The notes under the pieces were generated by a model. The model saw only the letters and a program-made list of their open reading frames with translations. It was not told the DNA's origin and did no database searches. The translations under genes and the position numbers were made by a program. DNA of 33,328 nucleotides from positions 1 through 33,328 of IMG/VR virus record IMGVR_UViG_3300030106_006913, one strand, 5' to 3'. The DNA is from a virus. Of this stretch, positions 16,229-24,177 are shown piece by piece (the first letter of the stretch is position 1; every line of letters begins with the position of its first letter).

Positions 16229-16699
16229 ATGGCAGGTTTTTTATCATCAGATCAAATAACAAAAATTAGGGATTTAGCGGATACCTTGCATACCACTTTT
16301 GCGAGAACCATTACAGTTTACAAGAATGCAAAGAAAACATTGATAGCCTCTACAACTGCGTGGAACTCACTTTACCGCAGAACTAATACGGGCTCAAATA
16401 GTGCTGTAGAATACACAGAAGTATCTCAGAGTTTTACAGCGAGAATATACTATGACGACATGGACACCTCATATTTAACAGATGATGGGCCATCTCAGCA
16501 AGCAGGAACACAAAACAAAGTTGTAGTTGCGGCTGGAACCGTAAGGATAGTGGTTAAGCAAGATGCTTATGATTATTTAAGTGAGGCTCGCAGAGTAGAA
16601 TTCGATGGAACAAAGTTTATAATTGAAAGCGATGGACAACCTCGCGGATTAACATCCAATCAATTTTATACTTTCGTTCTTAGCCCTGTAGATTCCTAA
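16229..16699 (+). CDS. Putative head-tail joining protein
   Basis: A 156-residue protein with an N-terminal helix (FLSSDQITKIRDLADTLHTT), a central beta region (FTARIYYDDM; VVVAAGTVRIVVKQDAYDYL) and a C-terminal strand pair (FDGTKFIIESDGQPRGL). The beta pattern would suit a small head-completion or connector protein, but I do not recognise a named family. It starts the plus-strand operon that leads to the major tube protein, which supports a neck role. The leader is very short (about 10 bases) and has no Shine-Dalgarno. The end overlaps the next start as TAATG. Confidence 0.6.
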   Translation: MAGFLSSDQITKIRDLADTLHTTFARTITVYKNAKKTLIASTTAWNSLYRRTNTGSNSAVEYTEVSQSFTARIYYDDMDTSYLTDDGPSQQAGTQNKVVVAAGTVRIVVKQDAYDYLSEARRVEFDGTKFIIESDGQPRGLTSNQFYTFVLSPVDS

Positions 16700-17283
16700 T
16701 GCCACCACTCCCTCCAGATGTTAAAAATGCTTTAACAAGACAGGTTCCCAAAGCTGTCCGTAAGGACTTTGAAAGAGAAACAAAAGAAAAGTTTAAAAGA
16801 ATTAAACAAGAAATGATCAAGGAGTTTCTTGGTCATCCTGTCACTATAGAAATCATGGAGGGGCCAAGTGCTGCTAATATTAGCGGAACCTTACAGGGTG
16901 TAACAAATCTGTTTGCCTTCATAGGTTTTGATGAGGGAGATCAACCTGTTTTGCCAATTATAACCCTTTTAGAAAGCACAGATATTTTATATCGAAAAGA
17001 AGTAAGAACTAAAGGTTTGGGGGTAAGTTTTGATATCTCCTTTCCTACCGCAGAAGAAATCTTTGCAATTACCCCTCTCCCTTGGGCTACAGGAAGAAGC
17101 TGGGCAGAAGGTATAGAACGAGGAATATCGGGTTTGGGCTATTTATTGAGGAAAAGTGGAGGTAGATCGGGAGCAGCGGTTCAAAGTCGTGTAAATAAAG
17201 TGAGAGGCGGCAGATTCCAAAATCTACCCTATATCTCTTCTTTTATTAAAAAGTATAGAAAAAGATTTGAACAACTGAAATGA
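16699..17283 (+). CDS. Putative neck or tail-completion protein
   Basis: A 194-residue protein, basic and helical at the start (QVPKAVRKDFERETKEKFKR), then FLGHPVTIEIMEGPSAANIS, GTLQGVTNLFAFIGFDEGDQ and FAITPLPWATGRSWAEGIER. The H-P-V-T-x-E-I, NLFxFIGF and PLPWA-G-SWA segments recur, as I recall, in uncharacterised marine phage proteins of the same gene position. It probably belongs to the neck or tail terminator complex. That role is inferred from its place between the connector candidate and the tube gene. It overlaps its neighbours on both sides (TAATG, ATGA). Confidence 0.6.
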   Translation: MPPLPPDVKNALTRQVPKAVRKDFERETKEKFKRIKQEMIKEFLGHPVTIEIMEGPSAANISGTLQGVTNLFAFIGFDEGDQPVLPIITLLESTDILYRKEVRTKGLGVSFDISFPTAEEIFAITPLPWATGRSWAEGIERGISGLGYLLRKSGGRSGAAVQSRVNKVRGGRFQNLPYISSFIKKYRKRFEQLK

Positions 17284-18128
17284 AAGAACAGTTCCAACAT
17301 AAACTAACCACATCATTTTTCTTGTGGTTTGATAATTTTTTATTAAAACACGGAGAGGCTTACAGTAATAAAACTGGACAATTTTATTACTATGAAGATT
17401 CTAGATTAGATTCAGACTACAGAGCCTACGGAAGCCCCTATAAACAGTGGGTTACAGACTCTTCTATTACTGGAGCTAATATACCAACAGGAGTTCATTT
17501 TGGGAATGAGACATCAGGCAGAAGTGATGGTATTGTTTTTGATTTTGACAATGGCAGGGTCTTAGTGGAGGGGAGCGTAACAGGATCTACTATTACGGGA
17601 GAATTCGCGGTAAAAGATTTTAGTGTTTATTTAACAAATGACACAGAAGATGACCTTATAGTAGAAAACAAATATGTCACTAATTCTAGGCTTCCCTCAG
17701 GACCACTGACCTACATTGAGCCTTATGACGATGTAGTTCCTGCTATTTTCTTGTCAACTGCCCAGTCTGACAATGAACCCTTTGCTTTGGGAGGAATGCA
17801 AGAAACAAGTGTTCAAGCAAAAGCTGTAGTTATAGCTGAAGATACTTATCAGCTAGATGGAGTATTATCTATTTTTATGGATTCTGTAGATGAAAATTTT
17901 GAAGCAGTTCCAATGACGGGATATCCGATTACAGAGCTTGGAGACCTTAAGGGAGGATCTTATAATTATACTGGAACTACAGATAATTATACAGGCGACA
18001 CCAAATTTTATGTAGACAAAGTAAGAACATCTAAACTAAGCGATAGAACAAGAAGAGAGCTTGCTAGCGAACTTTATATTGGATTTATTGATTTCGACTT
18101 ACAACAGCACAGATATCGCTTCCAATAA
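17280..18128 (+). CDS. Putative tail terminator or neck protein
   Basis: A 282-residue beta-rich protein. Seen: an N-terminal helix (LTTSFFLWFDNFLLKHGEAY), a strand-rich middle (GRVLVEGSVTGSTITGEFAV; YIEPYDDVVPAIFLSTAQSD), TSVQAKAVVIAEDTYQLDGV and a C-terminal (DRTRRELASELYIGFIDFDL). I do not recognise a named family. Lying immediately before the tube gene, with a central segment (ALGGMQETSVQAK) suggestive of a ring-forming subunit, it may be the tail terminator. This is inference from order only. It starts with ATGA overlap to the preceding stop. Confidence 0.55.
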   Translation: MKEQFQHKLTTSFFLWFDNFLLKHGEAYSNKTGQFYYYEDSRLDSDYRAYGSPYKQWVTDSSITGANIPTGVHFGNETSGRSDGIVFDFDNGRVLVEGSVTGSTITGEFAVKDFSVYLTNDTEDDLIVENKYVTNSRLPSGPLTYIEPYDDVVPAIFLSTAQSDNEPFALGGMQETSVQAKAVVIAEDTYQLDGVLSIFMDSVDENFEAVPMTGYPITELGDLKGGSYNYTGTTDNYTGDTKFYVDKVRTSKLSDRTRRELASELYIGFIDFDLQQHRYRFQ

Positions 18129-18140
18129 TTTCATATTTTA

Positions 18141-18156
18141 ATAATAAAACTGTAAA
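18141..18156 (+). promoter_or_regulatory. Variant AGTGTAA element and AT-rich box before the tube gene
   Basis: ATAATAAAACTGTAAAC resembles the promoter-like string before 16229 (box, A-run, GTGTAAA), with CTG in place of GTG. A Shine-Dalgarno-like AGAGAAAG follows before the ATG at 18178. It could give the tube gene its own transcript. Inference. Confidence 0.35.
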
Positions 18157-18177
18157 CAAGAGAAAGAATCTTTAATT

Positions 18178-19287
18178 ATGGCCAGAAACAGAGTAATTTA
18201 TCAATCAGAGGCACTTTACGTTAGTAAGAATGCTGCATCCACAGGAAAAGCAGACCACAAACAACTCGAAAGAGTTCAAAGTGCAAATTTCAACTACACC
18301 ATTAATCGTCAAGACGTAAACCAGTTTGGACAATTGGCTCGTATTGACTCGTTAGTTCTCGACCCTCCAACTGTTGGAACGGATTTTTCGTATTATTTAA
18401 CAGACGGATTTAATGAGAGATGTTTAGGTTTTTACGTCAAAACTGGTGGTGGAAATAGAGTGAATGACGGAGGTTTTGCATCTGGTCACTTACTCGGTGG
18501 TTCTGGTTTTAATTCTTTTATTGTTACTGGCCCTGATGGTAAAGACCTAAACAGGCAGACTGCTGGTCTTACATCCACTGACCATGTTATTGGAATTGGT
18601 AACTGTTACTTAAGCGATTATTCAGTAGACCTCTCTGTAGGATCTTTACCAACTGTTTCCGTGACTCTTGAAGGAGCAAATGTTCGCTCCGATGTTAGTG
18701 CTTCAGGAGATATTGACAGTCCCGCAATTAACCAAGAGGCAGGAACATCATATGGTCCAGCAGTTAAGTTACCTGCTCCAACAACAGGGGCAGCTTCAAC
18801 TATCACAGCATTACGTCCAGGTGATATCACTGTAAGTCTCACTGACATCGTAGGGGAAACTATTGCTGACCTTGATGGAGACGATGGAGCCCACGTTCAA
18901 AGTGTTTCTATTAGTCTTCCTCTTTCTAGGAGCCCTATTGATAGACTTGGAAGCAAGTTTCCTTTCGCTAGATCGGTTGACTTCCCTGTTAATGTAACCA
19001 TGGGAATTAGTGCTATCGTTAATGAAACGATTGCAATGAATCTTGTTGATACTCTTAACTCAGGTGTTCAGGATGTCTCGGTAACGCTTAAAGGACCAAA
19101 TGGATCAACCGATGCGGTTATTTTCGACCTTAAAGGTGTTAAAGTAGACTCGGAAAGCTTCTCTAGCGCAATCGGATCTAACCAAACAGTTGATTTAAGT
19201 CTCTCTGCTCAAATTGGTGGACCCGCTGACACTACTGCGGGTCTCTTTATGAGTGGTGTTTCTACAGTAGCTGGACCTCATGAATAA
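18178..19287 (+). CDS. Major tail tube protein (likely), paralogue family founder
   Basis: A 369-residue protein that looks like two tail-tube-type beta domains in tandem: residues about 25-175 (LERVQSANFNYTINRQDVNQ; GIGNCYLSDYSVDLSVGSLP) and about 235-355 (HVQSVSISLPLSRSPIDRLG; FPFARSVDFPVNVTMGISAI). The strand-loop-strand with a Q-F-G or RLG turn occurs at the start of each half. It is the longest of four related proteins in this window. Its place after the neck genes, its own leader with AGAGAAAG ribosome site, and a base composition visibly richer in G and C than the tape measure fit an abundant structural protein. Tube identity is inferred, not proven. Confidence 0.68.
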   Translation: MARNRVIYQSEALYVSKNAASTGKADHKQLERVQSANFNYTINRQDVNQFGQLARIDSLVLDPPTVGTDFSYYLTDGFNERCLGFYVKTGGGNRVNDGGFASGHLLGGSGFNSFIVTGPDGKDLNRQTAGLTSTDHVIGIGNCYLSDYSVDLSVGSLPTVSVTLEGANVRSDVSASGDIDSPAINQEAGTSYGPAVKLPAPTTGAASTITALRPGDITVSLTDIVGETIADLDGDDGAHVQSVSISLPLSRSPIDRLGSKFPFARSVDFPVNVTMGISAIVNETIAMNLVDTLNSGVQDVSVTLKGPNGSTDAVIFDLKGVKVDSESFSSAIGSNQTVDLSLSAQIGGPADTTAGLFMSGVSTVAGPHE

Positions 19288-19289
19288 TC

Positions 19290-19550
19290 ATGGATTTTAA
19301 AAAATCACATAAAAAAACTTTCCCTTCTAAAAAAGAAGCTATCGTTTCTGCTCCTAAAAAGGCACCAACTAAACCTTCTGGGTCCAAATCCCTTAAGGAG
19401 AAGTTTAAAACGATTGAGCACCTCAAGAACACTTTGAGGAAGGCTTCTGAAGAAGAAGTTAAGACTTATGCGAAACTCGCAAACGTGTCATACAAGGGAA
19501 GTAAAGGTGAAACTGAAGCGGAAATAGTAAAAATTTGGAGAAACTCATAA
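19290..19550 (+). CDS. Small basic protein with a SAP/LEM-like helical C-terminus
   Basis: An 86-residue protein. The first 35 residues are Lys/Pro/Ser-rich and probably disordered. Residues about 42-84 (TIEHLKNTLRKASEEEVKTY, then AKLANVSYKGSKGETEAEIV) look like a short helix-turn-helix element of the SAP or LEM kind. The protein at 20287-20736 has a similar stretch (LKERLGKMSKADLQTFSKKV, then GINPFYEKETVIDNIM). Function unknown; nucleic acid contact is possible. It follows the tube gene after two bases and overlaps the next start as TAATG. Confidence 0.55.
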   Translation: MDFKKSHKKTFPSKKEAIVSAPKKAPTKPSGSKSLKEKFKTIEHLKNTLRKASEEEVKTYAKLANVSYKGSKGETEAEIVKIWRNS

Positions 19551-19777
19551 TGAAGCAAAGCAAAAAATCAGATACCAAAAAGGCAGCTAAAAAAGAAACC
19601 CCTAAAAAGGCTGTTCCTAAGAAGGAGACTCCTAAGAAGGAGACTCCTAAGAAGGAGATCCCTAAAACTCTAGGTGAGCTTAAAAAAGAGTTCGTAGCCG
19701 CAAGGAAGGCTAATCCAGAAAAAGACGTAGAGCTTCGCGCTCAATATCTTAAGGATAAGAAAAAGCTTCAGTCTTAG
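19550..19777 (+). CDS. Small Lys-rich protein with KKETP repeats
   Basis: A 75-residue protein starting at the ATG that overlaps the previous stop (TAATG). The first 40 residues are Lys/Pro/Thr/Glu repeats of the form PKKETPKKETPKKEIP, encoded in part by three tandem 15-base units at 19616-19660. The end is a short helix (LGELKKEFVAARKA). The low-complexity basic region recalls histone H1-like tails, so DNA or RNA binding is possible, but no function can be assigned. Its stop codon overlaps that of the convergent gene (TTAG, 19774-19777). Confidence 0.5.
   Translation: MKQSKKSDTKKAAKKETPKKAVPKKETPKKETPKKEIPKTLGELKKEFVAARKANPEKDVELRAQYLKDKKKLQS
19616..19660 (+). repeat. Three tandem 15-base units coding for KKETP
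   Basis: CCTAAGAAGGAGACT at 19616-19630 and 19631-19645 are identical; 19646-19660 differs only in the last three bases. They encode PKKET-PKKET-PKKEI. Such units can change copy number by slippage. Confidence 0.85.
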
Positions 19778-20268
19778 TATTGGAATCCTACAACGTAGCC
19801 ATCTCCGCTACCATCTATTCCCCCCAACTGTCGGGGTTGAGCTTGGTATATATTATACTGAGAAGCTAACTGTATAACCTTATCCATGCAATCAGAGGCA
19901 AGACCCCTGTAGACTTTAGACACCTCATTGCGATTAACGAACGTAACGGCACTCTCACCGTCTCGCAGGGACAAAACGTTGTCTCCACTCACGGAAGAGT
20001 GTGTAATGCCTCTAAGGGCATTTCTCGCCTCTTTATTGTAGTAATTTGAAAGGTATAGCTCCTTAAGCACATTCTGTGCTTCTGTATCCATTACCCCATA
20101 CGTTCCACTTGCACCCTCTCCACTAAAATCTGTATAAAGATAAGTATTTACTTGTCCTAAATTTTCAAAAAGCCACCCACTAACGTTTGATACTGTGGCT
20201 ATACCTGTGTCACTATCAAACTCAGTGACGACAATTCCTGAGGCGAGATCTTCTAATACGTTCGGCAT
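19774..20268 (-). CDS. Putative head-tail connector or virion protein
   Basis: A 164-residue protein with an N-terminal beta part (GIVVTEFDSDTGIATVSNVS; VNTYLYTDFSGEGASGTYGV) and a helical centre with DNVLSLRDGESAVTFVNRNE followed by VSKVYRGLASDCMDKVIQLA. The segment with LRDGES and RNEVxKVYRGLA recurs, as I recall, in marine phage proteins of unknown function. It is the last gene of the minus-strand head cluster, downstream of the capsid protein, where head-completion genes often sit; the neck role is inferred. An AGTGTAA-type element lies eight bases before its start. Confidence 0.55.
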   Translation of the reverse strand: MPNVLEDLASGIVVTEFDSDTGIATVSNVSGWLFENLGQVNTYLYTDFSGEGASGTYGVMDTEAQNVLKELYLSNYYNKEARNALRGITHSSVSGDNVLSLRDGESAVTFVNRNEVSKVYRGLASDCMDKVIQLASQYNIYQAQPRQLGGIDGSGDGYVVGFQY

Positions 20269-20270
20269 AT

Positions 20271-20284
20271 AGTGTATTACACTC
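20271..20284 (-). promoter_or_regulatory. GAGTGTAA element before the gene starting at 20268
   Basis: GAGTGTAA on the minus strand at 20284-20277, eight bases before the ATG at 20268. With its flank it forms the near-palindrome AGTGTATTACACT (20271-20283). One of the recurring sites in this window. Confidence 0.4.
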
Positions 20285-20286
20285 GT

Positions 20287-20736
20287 TTATCCATTTAACC
20301 AATCAATAAGTTCTTTATGTTGAGGGTTATTTGGATCTAATACAGGTGTCTCAATAGGTTGCGGTGCCGCAAAAGCTGTAGTCCTGTTTTGATAACGATG
20401 AAATTCTTTCATGATATTATCAATTACAGTTTCTTTTTCATAGAAAGGATTAATCCCTACTTTTTTAGAAAAGGTCTGAAGATCAGCTTTACTCATTTTA
20501 CCCAACCTCTCTTTAAGTGTCTCTGGGTCATTAGTCCCAAAAGAATTCATTTCTCCAGTCCCAAAGATAACCTCTGCCTCTTTTAAGAGATCTTTATATC
20601 TAGCGGTGCTAGTTTCACCATTTTTCTTTAACTCCTCAAGCTCTTCTATTAAGCCCTTTTTAGCAGGTTGTTCTTGTCCTGTTGTAACTTCCGTAAACGG
20701 TTGTTCTTTCTTTTTAGCTGTTTTCTTTTTAGCCAT
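20287..20736 (-). CDS. Small protein with Lys-rich start and SAP/LEM-like helices
   Basis: A 149-residue soluble protein. It starts MAKKKTAKKKEQ, then a charged helix (GLIEELEELKKNGETS), a helix-turn-helix-like part at about 72-110 (LKERLGKMSKADLQTFSKKV, then GINPFYEKETVIDNIM), and a Pro-rich tail ending KELIDWLNG. The middle part resembles the small protein at 19290-19550. No function is recognised. It is the first gene after the capsid terminator and has its own AGTGTAT-type element, so it is probably transcribed independently of the capsid gene. Confidence 0.58.
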   Translation of the reverse strand: MAKKKTAKKKEQPFTEVTTGQEQPAKKGLIEELEELKKNGETSTARYKDLLKEAEVIFGTGEMNSFGTNDPETLKERLGKMSKADLQTFSKKVGINPFYEKETVIDNIMKEFHRYQNRTTAFAAPQPIETPVLDPNNPQHKELIDWLNG

Positions 20737-20746
20737 ACAATATTAT

Positions 20747-20754
20747 ATACACTT
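20747..20754 (-). promoter_or_regulatory. AAGTGTAT element before the gene starting at 20736
   Basis: On the minus strand TTATTATTTAAGTGTAT reads across 20763-20747, ten bases before the ATG at 20736. It lies just downstream of the capsid terminator, as expected for a restart of transcription. Function inferred. Confidence 0.42.
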
Positions 20755-20768
20755 AAATAATAAATTAC

Positions 20769-20801
20769 AAAAAAAAAGCCACCCCCCGCAGGGAGTGGCT
20801 T
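20769..20801 (-). terminator. Strong intrinsic terminator after the major capsid gene
   Basis: On the minus strand a GC-rich stem: AGCCACTCCC (20800-20791), loop TGCG, GGGGGTGGCT (20786-20777), fully paired with one G-T wobble, and one more A-T pair outside. It is followed directly by an eight- or nine-base T-run. It lies 24 bases past the capsid stop and separates the head operon from the two small genes downstream. Confidence 0.93.
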
Positions 20802-20824
20802 CTTTTAAATATAGGGGTCGCGTA

Positions 20825-21982
20825 TTATACGATAACTCCGCAAAGGACACGGTTGTCAAGGACAACACGACCTTCTTCGATTGCACCGTAGTAGCCAATC
20901 TTATTCTGACGAACGCTATACTGGTCGTCAGCAAGAAGAGTCATTTCGCTTCCGCTTTCGGAATCAGTAGCAACAACCCTCATGAGAGAATCGCGGCTAC
21001 GATCAACACCGACAACGATTTGCGTAGCAGCACCGTCAAAGTTTGCTCCACCAGTGTTATCGAACTTGTAGTAATCAGTAGTGCTAGCGGCAGTCGCAAA
21101 GATAGTGTTAAACTTCTCTCCTTTACCCATCTCATTGAACTCAAGGATATTGAGACCCATGAAGCTGTTGACTCCTGCATTCCTGAAAAGATCCTCACGG
21201 ACAGAATCAGGAGCGGCAACAGGATTAGCAGTAGTAGCATTTCCACCAGCACCTGCTCCATCACCACCACGGGTGTTTACAGGGTTATAAGCCATTGCAC
21301 GAATGCTAGCTACAGCCTCAGGGGACATGATAAGATCCGTAATTCCACGAACGCGAGTGGTAGGAGTTCCACCAATCCATGAGCTATTAATACGCTTCGC
21401 AAGAGTTTGAAGATTATTAAAGTCATCCATGAGGAGTGATCCTGCAAGAGCAGAACGGAATACCTGACCATTACCCGTAAGGGGAGAGGTCTTAATAGTA
21501 GCATTTGCAAGAGAAGTCATAAGCAAAGTAGCGGAAGTGCGCTCCTGCTTAAGAAGAAGTTCTTGTGCAACGCGAGTAAAAGTTTTACCAACAACGTCCA
21601 TGCGGCTCTTAGCAGCATAACGACGATCAAAATCGACCGCAGCATTAAGGTTGTAAGTAGCCACTTTCAATTCAGAAGCGGTTGGCAACACTTGGTTACT
21701 GGGAAGACCACCTGCGTGAGTCTGACTCCAAATCCTGACGTAATCTTCGTCAGAGATGTCGTAGTAGAGATCAAGTGGGATGCTTGGGTTATCATCAGCA
21801 TCAAACTGAAGTGATTTGAACAAGGTGCTGACCGTAGGAGCATTGTTGAGAACTTCGGCCAATACAGGTCCGATAAACTCAGCCAGTGCAACCTGCGCTT
21901 CGTATGCAACATTGCGGTTGCGAGAAGCCATAGCCTTAACAAGTTCAACTTGTTCTGGGGTTCTTTTTAAAGTAATATTCAT
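20825..21982 (-). CDS. Major capsid protein, HK97-type (likely)
   Basis: A 385-residue protein. The N-terminus is helical (LVKAMASRNRNVAYEAQVAL) with a P-domain-like region (PSIPLDLYYDISDEDYVRIW), a spine-helix-like stretch (GKTFTRVAQELLLKQERTSA) and the end KIGYYGAIEEGRVVLDNRVL, in the style of HK97-fold major capsid proteins in marine phages. Strong ribosome site: AAAGGA nine bases before the ATG. It follows protease and decoration protein and is followed by a strong terminator, the usual arrangement for the most abundant virion protein. Sampled lines of the gene are near 48 percent G+C against under 30 percent in part of the tape measure. No separate N-terminal delta domain is visible, in keeping with scaffold being fused to the protease. 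Confidence 0.88.
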   Translation of the reverse strand: MNITLKRTPEQVELVKAMASRNRNVAYEAQVALAEFIGPVLAEVLNNAPTVSTLFKSLQFDADDNPSIPLDLYYDISDEDYVRIWSQTHAGGLPSNQVLPTASELKVATYNLNAAVDFDRRYAAKSRMDVVGKTFTRVAQELLLKQERTSATLLMTSLANATIKTSPLTGNGQVFRSALAGSLLMDDFNNLQTLAKRINSSWIGGTPTTRVRGITDLIMSPEAVASIRAMAYNPVNTRGGDGAGAGGNATTANPVAAPDSVREDLFRNAGVNSFMGLNILEFNEMGKGEKFNTIFATAASTTDYYKFDNTGGANFDGAATQIVVGVDRSRDSLMRVVATDSESGSEMTLLADDQYSVRQNKIGYYGAIEEGRVVLDNRVLCGVIV

Positions 21983-22003
21983 GATAAAAAATCCTTTCTG
22001 AAA

Positions 22004-22669
22004 TTAGTTACAATCAATAGATACAACGATATAATTACCAGAGAATTGATCCGTGGTAATTCCGACACTTCCGCGATGACCAGTTCCGAGAACATGACCA
22101 AAGCTTTTCTGCTCCTCAAACAAGGCTCCAGAACCAGCACTTAAAGCAGACACTGCAAAACCAGTAATTTTTCCTGGAGTAGCATCAGAGATCTTAATCC
22201 TGTTTCCTGGAGCATAGTCGGTGATAGGTCCGTCGAATGCAGCAGCAGCCAAGGTAAAGATTCCTTTAGTAGCTACAGGAACAGCTTGTCCTGGAAGCAT
22301 TGCTTGTGCTTCAAGTTGCTTTTCTGGGTTGTAAAGAAGTTTTTGCCCGTTTTCATCGTTTTTAGCGGTTTGGAAAAGGGTTAATCCGAGTGGGAGATCG
22401 CCTCCTTCGGCTCCTGTGATTTTAAGATTAACTTCGGGATACATCTCAGCAGTTCCAAGAAAGGGATAATCTCTCTTGCCGAGATATGCCCTGTCCTGAT
22501 ACGTGATGGGATCAAGATCGAAGTTACCTGCATGCACCTTAACAAACAAGCCAGCGTCACCGCGACCAGAGCTAATGGTGTTATCGTTAACATCAGCCTC
22601 AAGATGAGAATAGAGGTTAACTACATCGTGATCAGAGTATTGTCTGAATGGTAGAATTCGTAATGCCAT
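22004..22669 (-). CDS. Putative capsid decoration or stabilisation protein
   Basis: A 221-residue beta-rich protein just before the major capsid gene, 21 bases away. Seen: FVKVHAGNFDLDPITYQDRA, then YPEVNLKITGAEGGDLPLGL, QAMLPGQAVPVATKGIFTLA, and GHVLGTGHRGSVGITTDQFS. It has many small residues and prolines and no catalytic motif. The V-A-T-K-G-I-F-T-L and GTGxxG patterns fit beta-sheet decoration proteins. Its position (protease, this gene, capsid) is that of lambda gpD-type decoration proteins in many phages. The role is inferred from order and composition. The leader before it is short and AT-rich. Confidence 0.68.
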   Translation of the reverse strand: MALRILPFRQYSDHDVVNLYSHLEADVNDNTISSGRGDAGLFVKVHAGNFDLDPITYQDRAYLGKRDYPFLGTAEMYPEVNLKITGAEGGDLPLGLTLFQTAKNDENGQKLLYNPEKQLEAQAMLPGQAVPVATKGIFTLAAAAFDGPITDYAPGNRIKISDATPGKITGFAVSALSAGSGALFEEQKSFGHVLGTGHRGSVGITTDQFSGNYIVVSIDCN

Positions 22670-22686
22670 AATTTTATAGTGTTAAA

Positions 22687-24177
22687 TTAAGAAATTTCAA
22701 TGTTGTCGCGTGAAAACGCTGCTTTAAACTTGTCGCGAAGGCTTGGCTCCTCAGAAGCAACAGCTTCATTGGAATTAGCAACTGGAGCATCAACAGCTTC
22801 AGCATCGTCAAGAGCTTGCTCTACTTGGACTTCTTCCTCAGAAGCATTAGAGACTCTTTTTGCGACTTCTTCATCAATACGGGCTTGAATCTGGGCATCA
22901 AATTCAGCTTGAACTTCTTTGTTTTTGTGTTTCCACAAAACTTCAAGTTTGGAAGCGAATGCCTCGTAAGCCTCTTGATCTTCTAGACTCTTAAGTTCGG
23001 AAGCGAGAAATTCGCGATCTTGATCATCAAGTTCAAATTTTTCGTCAATATCTTCCATGCGCTGATTGAACGCTGCTACAGCTTCATCGGCTTTTTTCTC
23101 ATTTTCAAAGTGAGAAATCCGCTCGTTGGCAGAGCCAAGCTTTTCTTCAAGTTCAGCCACAGAAGACTTGAGGTCTTCCATTTCTTTGATTTTACCTTCT
23201 TTCGCCAATCGCTGCTCCTCGATATCTTTGCGATATTGCTCGTCGCGTTGGCGAATAGCGTCTGCAAAAGTATCAGTCATTGAAGCGACAGCTTCTTTAG
23301 AGAATTTCTTCTCATTAAGAAGATCCTTTAGTTCGTTAAGAGTCTTTTCAAGTTCCATATCAATGATGTTCTTTTGGTTGTTTACATTTAAATTATTATT
23401 TTGTGAAATTTTATCACGTTTATCATTTATAAAAACTTTGTTGGTTTTGGGGCTTTCCCCATACAACCCTTTCACATCGGCAGCAGGATTCATTGTATAT
23501 GCAATTCCCAATGGGTATATATCACCCATAATTAAACGATAAATATCTTCGCCATCATCAGTTTGACCAGACCCCCCATAACTCCTTAAATTACCTTGTA
23601 ATTCCATAATTTCCTCGGGGTCACTGACAATTTTTGCATCACTTAAAATGTCACTTCCCACCGCTAAAACAAAATCATTAAATCCTACTTCCCAGCTAGC
23701 TGATACTTTCTGATAAGCCTTATCTTCGGGGTCTAAAGATTTTTCTACTAAATTTGTAAAATTAGGATTAACCGTTTTGTATAAAACTGCCCCAAGAGCA
23801 ATATTAAAAGGCTCTTGAATTGTTTTTACTTCCTCTTCTCCAAGTAAACGACTTGAAGCAAAATCACTATATCCCGCAGAAACAATATGACCCACAACTT
23901 TTTGTTTGTCGTGTTCTATGTTTGTAGGCTTATGGATAAAGTTTTTAGTATACCTCACCGCAGTAGAAGTATCCATCCCATCACCATTTTTATTAAATTT
24001 ATTTACTACCGCCGCATTAAAGGCAACACCCAAAAGATCTTTGTTGCTCTCGTAATTGATGTCTTTTGGAACTAAAGGTTCTAAATTTTCCAAGGAAGCC
24101 TTAGAAATTAAAGAAGCTTCATTGATTTCACAAGGAAGTAAGAGAGCCTCAAAAGTTGTAGTGTATTTGTAATCCAT
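22687..24177 (-). CDS. Prohead protease fused to scaffold domain
   Basis: A 496-residue protein that appears to join a maturation protease to a scaffold. Residues 1-235 resemble phage prohead proteases: NIEHDKQKVVGHI with His89 and KVSASWEVGF with Ser159 or Ser161 are the likely catalytic pair. A polar Asn/Lys linker (about 250-272) leads into a long charged coiled coil (about 274-430) and a C-terminal RDKFKAAFSRDNIEI peptide like those that bind capsid protein. The start is the ATG at 24177, with GGAG ten bases upstream and overlap (TAATG) with the stop of the frameshifted segment; an ATG 18 bases earlier (24195) is less likely. An internal in-frame ATG at 23358 begins exactly at the scaffold part. 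Confidence 0.84.
   Translation of the reverse strand: MDYKYTTTFEALLLPCEINEASLISKASLENLEPLVPKDINYESNKDLLGVAFNAAVVNKFNKNGDGMDTSTAVRYTKNFIHKPTNIEHDKQKVVGHIVSAGYSDFASSRLLGEEEVKTIQEPFNIALGAVLYKTVNPNFTNLVEKSLDPEDKAYQKVSASWEVGFNDFVLAVGSDILSDAKIVSDPEEIMELQGNLRSYGGSGQTDDGEDIYRLIMGDIYPLGIAYTMNPAADVKGLYGESPKTNKVFINDKRDKISQNNNLNVNNQKNIIDMELEKTLNELKDLLNEKKFSKEAVASMTDTFADAIRQRDEQYRKDIEEQRLAKEGKIKEMEDLKSSVAELEEKLGSANERISHFENEKKADEAVAAFNQRMEDIDEKFELDDQDREFLASELKSLEDQEAYEAFASKLEVLWKHKNKEVQAEFDAQIQARIDEEVAKRVSNASEEEVQVEQALDDAEAVDAPVANSNEAVASEEPSLRDKFKAAFSRDNIEIS

Noticed and set aside
20606-21382. 258-codon open frame on the plus strand across the capsid gene
   Set aside because: It is antisense to the capsid gene, crosses the terminator and has no domain features. 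The capsid frame on the minus strand is clearly the real one.
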